From positions 1-64,000 of the forward strand of contig JAFWYN010000014.1 in NCBI GenBank assembly GCA_017522685.1: a DNA stretch of 64,000 nt. The letters run 5' to 3'. A model generated the notes under the pieces. That model did no database searches, was not told where the DNA came from, and was given only the letters and a program-made list of their open reading frames with translations. Position 1 is the stretch's first letter, and the number at the start of each line of letters is the position of its first letter. This document shows, piece by piece, positions 53,401 to 59,876 of the stretch. The position numbers and the translations under genes are program-made. The stretch is from Lachnospiraceae bacterium. GTDB lineage: Bacteria > Bacillota_A > Clostridia > Lachnospirales > Lachnospiraceae.

Positions 53401-53582
53401 GTCAAAACATGTCCGATATGAGGCTTTCCGTTTGCAGTCGGAGGACCATCATAGAAGGTGTAGGTTTCACCCTCTTTGTTATTTTCCATACTCTTTCTGA
53501 AGATGTCATTGTCTTTCCAAAACTTCTCTACCTGTTTCTCTCTGTCTACGAAATTTAAATCTGTAGATACTTTTTGATACAT
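50421..53582 (-). CDS. ileS: Isoleucyl-tRNA synthetase
   Basis: Class I synthetase of 1053 residues that charges tRNA-Ile and edits valine. The HIGH motif is [20 protein letters not shown] (about 45-64). The editing domain carries [12 protein letters not shown], and KMSKS is in [14 protein letters not shown]. The anticodon-binding helical domain and a C-terminal extension follow. The sequence style ([11 protein letters not shown]-like, here [18 protein letters not shown]) is that of the eukaryote-like IleS2 group common in Clostridia. The start at 53582 is set by AAAGGA; the reading frame extends 46 codons further upstream through a repeat-like insert, which is not regarded as coding. Confidence 0.97.
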   Translation of the reverse strand: [1053 protein letters not shown]

Positions 53583-53604
53583 AGCACTCATCCTTTCTTT
53601 TTCA

Positions 53605-53715
53605 TCATTTAGTCGCTCGATAAGCACCTCGAAATCGCTCTGCGATTCCTCGGTGGCGTTGCGCGTCATATGTACGAAAATGCTGACTCGGGCAAACCCA
53701 GTCAACATTTCCGTG
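53605..53715 (-). repeat. Repeat-like insert between T-box terminator and ileS (copy F, diverged)
   Basis: About 110 bases read on the minus strand: TCATGTGCACGGAAATG, an imperfect hairpin, CAGCATTTTCGTACATATG, then ACGCGCAACGCCACCGAGG and AATCGCAGAGCGATTTCGAG. Order and landmarks parallel copies A and B (TCATGCGCA, AAATG, hairpin, CATTTT, ATGCATACGGCGAACGCCG, ACGAG), although identity is low. It keeps an open frame fused to ileS but has no ribosome site of its own. It lengthens the ileS leader. Confidence 0.45.
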
Positions 53716-53737
53716 CACATGACTTTGCTTATCTCGC

Positions 53738-53990
53738 ATAAAAGCCCCGTCCCATAATAGGACGAGGCTCTAAATATTCTCGTATAACCACCTATTACGC
53801 ATACTCCCGGCGAACCGTTTCATATGTTTCTCCTTAACGGGGAGATCACGTCAAATCCTACTATCCTATGATATGAGTTTGGACTTGCAGCTCAGAAGTG
53901 ATATTCCTTCTACCTTACTCCATGCCGGTCTCGCACCATCTCCGGCTCGCTGAAATCTTTCTGATTAGAAGTACTGTCTTCGTCATCGCC
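53738..53990 (-). promoter_or_regulatory. Isoleucine T-box leader of ileS
   Basis: On the minus strand, in order: a Stem I region with AGTACTT, AGAAAG and CAGCGAGCCGGAGATGGTG (the usual T-box conserved bulges); a specifier loop GGAATATCACTTC with the isoleucine codon ATC at 53900-53902; the T-box block AGGTGGTTATACGAG (about 53780-53794); and a terminator GAGCCTCGTCCTATTATGG / GGACGGGGCTTTT (53739-53770). Uncharged tRNA-Ile is expected to stabilise the antiterminator and allow ileS (and probably glgP) transcription. Confidence 0.9.
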
Positions 53991-54010
53991 TTTCTAAAAC
54001 ATTTTAGTAG

Positions 54011-54039
54011 ATTATAAGACGCATTTTTCACTTTGTCAA
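54011..54039 (-). promoter_or_regulatory. Consensus sigma-A promoter of the ileS T-box operon
   Basis: TTGACA, 17 bases, TATAAT on the minus strand: both hexamers are perfect. The 10 bases before its -10 (AAATGCGTCT, 54017-54026) recur in inverted position before the TATAAT at 54074-54079 of the divergent diguanylate cyclase gene. Confidence 0.9.
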
Positions 54040-54115
54040 GGTAATTTTCACTGTACTTTCCAAAGAAATGCGTCTATAATTAAGATTGAAAAATTTATTT
54101 CTTGTGGAGGTACAA

Positions 54116-55408
54116 ATGAGTAAGACAAATAAGGGGAAAATATATTACTCCATGCAGGCCATCAGTGTATTACCGATTATCCTGTTTGGTATACTGATGT
54201 TCATATGCGGAACCTATTCCTTTACCAAGGCTATGTCGAAAGAAGTGTATGACCATTTAGACACCTCTGCCCATTTGTGCATTTCCCAGATTAACGCATC
54301 TTATCCCGGCGACTATGTTCTTCGTGCCACTCCAGTGGAGGAGGGTATGGCTTATTCTTTGTATAAGGGAGAACAAGACATTACTACCGCTTACCAGCTG
54401 GCCGACCAGTTCAAAGAAGATACCGGTATGGATGTAACATTATTCTATGAAAATACACGTATTATTACCACGGTTTATGACAGAAACGGCCAACGGCTTA
54501 TCGGTACTGCCGCCCCCGAACATATCGTCACGGATGTTCAAGGTCAAAATCAAGTCCAATTTTATAACAATGCCTTGGTAAATGGAGAGTCCTATTTTGC
54601 CTGCTACCATCCTCTCTCCAATTCAGACGGTACCGTGGTAGGCATGCTCTTTGTAGGAAAGCCGGTATCTACCGTCAAACCCATTATCAATCGTTCTCTG
54701 TATCCATTGATTCTGGTAGGATTACTTTCCTTAGGCATCGCTATCATTATCTCTTATTCTTATGCAAAGAAAATCATATCCATATTGGTAAGAATGAAAG
54801 CATTTTTCCAAAAGACAGCTACCGGCAACCTGAATGTAAAGATTTCTCCTGACATATTAAACAGAAATGATGAGTTTTCGGAGATTGCAAGTGCAGCACT
54901 TACCATGCAGCGCGCCTTACGAAATATGGTGGAGCTGGATGGTCTCACATCCTTGCTGAACCGACGAAGCGGAGAGCAAAAGCTTAATAGTACCTATTTA
55001 TCCTCGGATGATTCCGGTATGCCCTTCTGTATTGTTATGGCAGATATTGATTATTTCAAATCAGTGAATGATACCTATGGACATCACAACGGAGATGTGA
55101 TATTACAGAATGTAGCAAGTCTTTTGAAGAAACACACTGCCCATCGGGGATATGCCATCCGTTGGGGCGGTGAAGAATTCCTGCTGGTATTTGAGAACCA
55201 CACCCTTCCCGAGACCCTTTCCTGTCTGGAAGAACTTCAAACGGAGATTCGAAGCTTTGTACATAATGTGGAAGGCACTGAGCTTTCCGTTACAATGACC
55301 TTTGGCGCCGCATGTGATGCAAACTTAGAGCTGGATAAATTACTGGAATTGGCAGATGACAATCTATACAAAGGAAAAGAAAGCGGTCGAAACTGTATTG
55401 TTTCTTAA
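54116..55408 (+). CDS. Diguanylate cyclase with extracytoplasmic Cache-type sensor
   Basis: A 430-residue membrane protein making cyclic di-GMP. The first transmembrane helix (about 14-36) is followed by an external sensor domain of the single-Cache type (about 40-195, with VTLFYENTRIITTV and the GESYFACYHPLSNSDGTVVGMLFVGK block). A second helix (about 200-222), a HAMP-like linker and a GGDEF domain (about 265-430) complete it. The active-site motif is RWGGEEFL. No RxxD inhibitory site was noticed. The ATG at 54116 has GGAGG; an in-frame ATG at 54086 has none. The HD-GYP gene at 61674 could hydrolyse its product. Confidence 0.92.
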   Translation: MSKTNKGKIYYSMQAISVLPIILFGILMFICGTYSFTKAMSKEVYDHLDTSAHLCISQINASYPGDYVLRATPVEEGMAYSLYKGEQDITTAYQLADQFKEDTGMDVTLFYENTRIITTVYDRNGQRLIGTAAPEHIVTDVQGQNQVQFYNNALVNGESYFACYHPLSNSDGTVVGMLFVGKPVSTVKPIINRSLYPLILVGLLSLGIAIIISYSYAKKIISILVRMKAFFQKTATGNLNVKISPDILNRNDEFSEIASAALTMQRALRNMVELDGLTSLLNRRSGEQKLNSTYLSSDDSGMPFCIVMADIDYFKSVNDTYGHHNGDVILQNVASLLKKHTAHRGYAIRWGGEEFLLVFENHTLPETLSCLEELQTEIRSFVHNVEGTELSVTMTFGAACDANLELDKLLELADDNLYKGKESGRNCIVS

Positions 55409-55461
55409 AACAGATACCATGCAGACCGATTCAAAGCATATTTTTTACTTGGAGGAAACTT

Positions 55462-56916
55462 ATGAGCAGTCAGAATTTAACTTTATTAACCGACCTTTAT
55501 GAATTGACCATGATGCAGGGTTATTTTAAAAATAAAGGGCAGAACGAAACCGTAATCTTCGATGCTTTCTACAGAAGCAATCCCTGCGGCAGCGGCTATT
55601 CCATCGCAGCCGGCTTAGAGCAGGTGATTGAATATGTGAAGAACCTGCATTTTTCCGCAGAAGATATTGATTACTTGAAGAGCCTGAATATTTTCGACAG
55701 GGATTTCCTGGATTACTTAAGAGGCTTCCACTTTACCGGTGACATTTATGCCATCCCGGAAGGAACCGTAGTATTCCCCAGAGAGCCCCTGGTAAAGGTT
55801 ATCGCTCCCATCATGGAAGCACAGCTGATTGAAACCGCTATTTTGAATATTATCAACCATCAAAGCTTGATTGCCACTAAGGCAGCCCGTGTCTGTTACG
55901 CAGCAAAGGGTGATGGTATCATGGAGTTTGGTCTTCGTCGTGCTCAGGGTCCTGATGCAGGCTTGTATGGTGCCCGTGCTGCCATGATAGCAGGCTGTAT
56001 AGGTACCTCCAACGTACTGGCAGGTCGTCTCTTTGACGTACCCGTAAAGGGCACCCATGCTCACAGCTGGATTATGAGCTTCCCGGATGAATATACTGCT
56101 TTCAAAACCTATGCGGAGCTGTATCCCCAGGCTTGTATCCTTCTGGTAGATACCTATGACACCTTAAAATCCGGCGTACCTAACGCCATCCGCGTTTTCA
56201 CCGAAATGCGTGAAGCAGGCATCCCCCTGACCTTCTATGGTATCCGTTTAGACAGCGGTGACTTAGCTTACCTTTCCAAGAAAGCCCGCAAAATGCTGGA
56301 TGCAGCAGGCTTCCCGGATGCTGTGATTTCTGCCTCTAATGATTTGGACGAATACTTAATTGAATCCCTGAAGGCTCAGGGGGCTACCATTACCTCCTGG
56401 GGTGTGGGCACCAACCTGATTACCGCCAAGGACAATCCTTCCTTCGGTGGTGTATACAAGCTGGCCGCTATCATGGGACCGGATGGCGAGTTCATCCCTA
56501 AGATTAAGCTTTCCGAAAACAGTGAAAAGGTGACCAACCCGGGCAACAAAGTGATTTACCGTGTTTATGACAAAGAGGCACACAAGATTATCGCTGACCT
56601 AATATGTCTGGCAGACGAAGTCTACAGTGAGGATAATGACCTGTCCCTGTTTGACCCGGTAGAACCTTGGAAGAAGACGAAGCTGAAAGCCGGTACCTAT
56701 ACCTTGCGTCCTCTCTTTGAGCAGATTTTCGACCGCGGCGAATGTGTTTATACCTCACCCAAGGTGATGGAAATCCGAGACTACTGCCTAAAGGAGCAGG
56801 ATACCCTTTGGGAAGAATCCAAACGTTTCGTAAATCCTCACAAGGTTTATGTAGACCTTTCCAGAAAGCTGTATGACACCAAGATTCAGCTTTTGGACCA
56901 GATGAGTGAGGGGTAA
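55462..56916 (+). CDS. pncB: Nicotinate phosphoribosyltransferase
   Basis: First enzyme of the Preiss-Handler NAD salvage route; it joins nicotinate and PRPP using ATP. It has 484 residues, the longer Gram-positive form. Conserved blocks are LLTDLYELTMMQGYF at the N-terminus, EFGLRRAQGPDAGLYGARAA with the catalytic histidine region following at GTHAHSWIMSF (about 195), and YGIRLDSGDLAYLSKK. GGAGG lies 7 bases before the ATG. It is convergent with spoVT across the very long hairpin at 56928-57040. Confidence 0.96.
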   Translation: MSSQNLTLLTDLYELTMMQGYFKNKGQNETVIFDAFYRSNPCGSGYSIAAGLEQVIEYVKNLHFSAEDIDYLKSLNIFDRDFLDYLRGFHFTGDIYAIPEGTVVFPREPLVKVIAPIMEAQLIETAILNIINHQSLIATKAARVCYAAKGDGIMEFGLRRAQGPDAGLYGARAAMIAGCIGTSNVLAGRLFDVPVKGTHAHSWIMSFPDEYTAFKTYAELYPQACILLVDTYDTLKSGVPNAIRVFTEMREAGIPLTFYGIRLDSGDLAYLSKKARKMLDAAGFPDAVISASNDLDEYLIESLKAQGATITSWGVGTNLITAKDNPSFGGVYKLAAIMGPDGEFIPKIKLSENSEKVTNPGNKVIYRVYDKEAHKIIADLICLADEVYSEDNDLSLFDPVEPWKKTKLKAGTYTLRPLFEQIFDRGECVYTSPKVMEIRDYCLKEQDTLWEESKRFVNPHKVYVDLSRKLYDTKIQLLDQMSEG

Positions 56917-56927
56917 CATTAAACACA

Positions 56928-57040
56928 AAAGCCCCAGCACAGGGCGCATATATATCCTACACGAACCCGCTCTCGCTAAGGACTGCTACGTATTCCAAGA
57001 GTTCTTTGTAGGACATATATGCGCCCTGTGCTGGGGCTTT
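56928..57040. ncRNA. 33-bp near-perfect hairpin between pncB and spoVT
   Basis: Left arm 56928-56960 and right arm 57008-57040 pair over 33 bases with one mismatch (arm starts AAAGCCCCAGCACAGGGCGC). The loop is 47 bases. It is far longer than an ordinary terminator (8-18 bp elsewhere in this window) although it sits where a bidirectional terminator is expected. It may be a terminator, a small miniature element with long terminal inverted repeats, or a stable RNA. Confidence 0.6.
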
Positions 57041-57046
57041 CTAATT

Positions 57047-57592
57047 CTACTGCTCCATCTGTCTGCCAAGGAAGGTGGCTGCTGACTGGAGAAGCTTCTG
57101 TTCTACCTCGCCCATACGGCTTTTTTGATCTGTCTCCAGCAAAAGCACGGCTCCGATCACATCACCTTCGCAGATGATGGGGACGATGGCCTGATGCTGA
57201 AATTCTTCCTGCACCTCATCACAAACATTAATGTAATTTCTGTCGCCCTTAGAGGCAAATACGCTTTCACGCTGATCCATTTTTTCTTCCAGCTGACTGC
57301 TGACTTCTTTGCCTGCAAAAGCTTTTCCGCCACCCGCCACAGCGATAAACTGGTCCCGGTCTGCAATTAAGGCCACATGTCCGGATACTTTAGCTAAACT
57401 TTCTGCATACTGCTTTGCAAAGGTGGTCATCTCGCCGATGGGAGAGTATTTCTTTAAGATTACCTGACCTTCACGGTCTGTAAAGATTTCAACCGGGTCG
57501 CTTTCCCTGATGTGCAAAGTTCTTCGGATTTCCTTAGGGATTACGATCCGTCCCAAATCATCTATTCTACGTACAATACCTGTCGCTTTCAT
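57047..57592 (-). CDS. spoVT: Stage V sporulation protein T
   Basis: A 181-residue forespore transcription factor. The N-terminal AbrB/MazE swapped-hairpin DNA-binding domain (1-50: TGIVRRIDDLGRIVIPKEIR then LHIRESDPVEIF) is followed by a GAF-type domain (about 58-180) with a hydrophobic pocket and FASKGDRNYINVCDEVQ. It modulates sigma-G genes late in sporulation. GGAGG lies about 10 bases before the ATG. Upstream, GTATA-N17-GATACTA weakly resembles a sigma-G promoter. Its presence is good evidence for a spore former. Confidence 0.95.
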   Translation of the reverse strand: MKATGIVRRIDDLGRIVIPKEIRRTLHIRESDPVEIFTDREGQVILKKYSPIGEMTTFAKQYAESLAKVSGHVALIADRDQFIAVAGGGKAFAGKEVSSQLEEKMDQRESVFASKGDRNYINVCDEVQEEFQHQAIVPIICEGDVIGAVLLLETDQKSRMGEVEQKLLQSAATFLGRQMEQ

Positions 57593-57751
57593 ATAAAAAA
57601 TTCCTCCATTTACATTTTCTAGTGTTGCAACTAGTATCTGTAAAAGAAGGAATTATATACCTTAATATTCTTATGAAATCGTTTGAACATTCATATTATT
57701 TTAAGCCTCCTACAATGTTTCTCTTATAACACATTATCCCTAATACAACAA

Positions 57752-57776
57752 GGGAGAGTGTATCTTTCACTCTCCC
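57752..57776 (-). terminator. Terminator of the sigma-factor operon
   Basis: Perfect 9-bp stem GGGAGAGTG / CACTCTCCC with a 7-base loop, downstream of the gene ending at 57804. Confidence 0.8.
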
Positions 57777-57803
57777 ATTCCCATTCATATATATACATTA
57801 ATA

Positions 57804-59015
57804 TTACTCTTCCACCCAGACATCACCATCCGAAATATGTGCCCTGCTGATATCATATATCCGGTCTATCAGATTTCCTTTTTCTATATTTACTGTACCC
57901 ATAAACTGCACACTTACAACATCTCCTACCTTGGGCTTATTCACTTCAATGAAACGGCGCACCCGGATATCCTCCATGGATAGCCGAAACACCATACCAT
58001 CTTTCGGATTCTTGCACAGTACTCCATCATTTATCAGTACGTATTCTTCGGTAATCTCTTCTATGTTCCCTGCCAGATTTTGGGCGTAGGCTTCCTGCTG
58101 CCCTTTGACAGCATGGGTTGCGGCATAGTCCATGATACGTGTAGCCGCTTCTTCTCCGATGTAATATTTGTAGCTGTAGTCAAATACATTGGTAACAAAA
58201 TAGCCATCTTCCGTAATATATACCACTCTTTTATATATGCCCAAGGCTTCCGACGTGGCGGTAAAGCTAAGATAATTCCGCTCCATTCTGCTCCAGGCAT
58301 CGTCCTCAAGGAAAGGCGCCTCTGTACATTCTGAAAGTACCTTCCAAATCTCTTCATCCTCTGCCATCAAAAAATATCCTTTGTTATCCTTCTTTTCATA
58401 CCGGGTGAAGTTTAGTAATGGTAAGGTATTCTGTAAATCATAGCTTTCCAACAATTCCCCCAAAGTGGCCGGTGGATTATACTCATCCAATGCAAACACA
58501 TAAAAACTACCTTCCATATTGACAGCCACCAGCAGCCGCTCATCGATTCCCTGTATCTCTCTTACTTCAAACTCTCTCGTGTGTTCTTCTTCCGTATAAT
58601 GGTCATAACCTTTTGCCTGATAGCTCCCCAACGCTTCACCCAAAAGTGCCTCAGCTATGCCCATACCACGCAGACAGTATACCGCATCACCCATAATAAG
58701 GGTTCCAAACTGCTCCGTAATGGTCTGATATTCCCAAGGCCAAATGATAGCAGCCTCCCCCGAACTGACACTTACTTTCTTATATTCCCTGGTGATACCG
58801 CCCACATCCACCTGTCTTGTACCCATACCAAGCAATCCGGGTAGCCACATGATACCTGCTGCCAAGGCCGCACAGGCACAAAGTGCGGGGATGGCGATAC
58901 GTTTCCACTTCGTATTTTTTATTTTTTCCACTCCGGCAAAATCTCCCGCCTCTTCCACCAGCTTCTCATCCATATATCCCAAGACTTCTGTTATCTTCTC
59001 TTTCCTCATAGCCAT
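57804..59015 (-). CDS. Membrane protein, putative anti-sigma factor
   Basis: A 403-residue protein. A short cytoplasmic part (about 1-36: MDEKLVEEAGDFAGVEKIKNTKWKR) is followed by one transmembrane helix (about 38-60) and a large external domain of about 340 residues with many aromatic and acidic residues. The layout (ECF sigma gene directly upstream, 10-base overlap, small inner domain, one span) is that of anti-sigma factors, but no zinc-binding ZAS motif is visible, so the mode of binding is unclear. The ATG at 59015 has GGAGGG at 5 bases; the long in-frame extension upstream overlaps the sigma gene and is not used. Confidence 0.75.
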   Translation of the reverse strand: MAMRKEKITEVLGYMDEKLVEEAGDFAGVEKIKNTKWKRIAIPALCACAALAAGIMWLPGLLGMGTRQVDVGGITREYKKVSVSSGEAAIIWPWEYQTITEQFGTLIMGDAVYCLRGMGIAEALLGEALGSYQAKGYDHYTEEEHTREFEVREIQGIDERLLVAVNMEGSFYVFALDEYNPPATLGELLESYDLQNTLPLLNFTRYEKKDNKGYFLMAEDEEIWKVLSECTEAPFLEDDAWSRMERNYLSFTATSEALGIYKRVVYITEDGYFVTNVFDYSYKYYIGEEAATRIMDYAATHAVKGQQEAYAQNLAGNIEEITEEYVLINDGVLCKNPKDGMVFRLSMEDIRVRRFIEVNKPKVGDVVSVQFMGTVNIEKGNLIDRIYDISRAHISDGDVWVEE

Positions 59016-59563
59016 ATTCCCTCCTTCTTGAGATGCTTCTTCAACTTCTCCCGAATTCGCGACAGACGTACTGTTACATTGTGACTGCTGATTTGAAAAA
59101 GCCCTGCCAAATCTGAAACCGACTCCCCATACCAATAACGACGCACAAAAAGAACACGATTCTCCCTATCCAAACACTCCAGAAAAGTATCTATACTACG
59201 GGCTACTTCTTTCGCATTCCACTGTTCTTCCACAGAACCAATCGCCGGAATACAATTTCCCAACTCCTCCAGTGCCACATCATAGGTACTGTTTCGCTTT
59301 TTCGCCCGATTGGCATGATACCTCTTTATGGCCTGATTCCTCACTATCCTGCATATATAGGCACGTAAGGGATTGGGCCTTTCCGGTGGGATGTTATTCC
59401 ATGCACCCAGATATGCATCATTTACACACTCTTCTGCATCTTGACGATTATCCAGTATATTATTCGCTATCTTCATATAAAAGGCACCATACTTTTGATT
59501 TAGTTCCTCAATGGCACTTTCCTTACGCTCCCAAAACAGCTGTATGATTTTTTCATCCTCCAT
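59006..59563 (-). CDS. ECF RNA polymerase sigma factor
   Basis: A 185-residue group IV sigma factor. Region 2 (about 10-75: YGAFYMKIANNILDNRQDAEEC, then VNDAYLGAWNNIPP) binds the -10 element. Region 4 (about 125-180: LDRENRVLFVRRYWYGESVS, then DLAGLFQISSHNVTVRLSRIREKL) binds the -35. Region 3 is absent, as normal. It is co-transcribed with the membrane partner gene downstream and divergent from a VWA lipoprotein gene, which is a possible regulon member. Confidence 0.93.
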   Translation of the reverse strand: MEDEKIIQLFWERKESAIEELNQKYGAFYMKIANNILDNRQDAEECVNDAYLGAWNNIPPERPNPLRAYICRIVRNQAIKRYHANRAKKRNSTYDVALEELGNCIPAIGSVEEQWNAKEVARSIDTFLECLDRENRVLFVRRYWYGESVSDLAGLFQISSHNVTVRLSRIREKLKKHLKKEGIWL

Positions 59564-59876
59564 CCTGTCGCCCTCCTTCCTTACCTATATACTACGGAAA
59601 TCTCTCCAGATATCTCATATCTATTCTAAAATCTAACTAATAGGGACGTCAATCCTTATATTATTCTGCTTAAGCAGCTTCTAAATCCTTCTATAGACCG
59701 ATATTTCTCTCCTCTGACCGCCCAGGTTCTACCCCTAAGCTCTCAAAACCCTTTCAAAGGGCAGAACCTGAAACCGTTTTGAAATTTTTTGCCAAATTTT
59801 GTAACCAAATGCAAACCGCCCCTGTCTTTATAGGTAAGCAACCAAAAAACGTTTTGAAAACGGGGAGGAATTAATT
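59564..59876. promoter_or_regulatory. Divergent control region between sigma-factor and VWA genes
   Basis: A 313-base gap without genes. It holds the same 10-mer TATAGGTAAG in both leaders (59580-59589 on the minus strand, 59829-59838 on the plus strand), and an inverted repeat CAGGTTCT (59723-59730) / AGAACCTG (59763-59770). TGTAACC followed after 16 bases by TGTC upstream of the VWA gene resembles an ECF promoter. No function is proven. Confidence 0.35.

Noticed and set aside
53583..53720. N-terminal extension of IleS (46 codons)
   Set aside because: AAAGGA fits the ATG at 53582, the extension lies in repeat-like DNA and IleS proteins normally start near this position.
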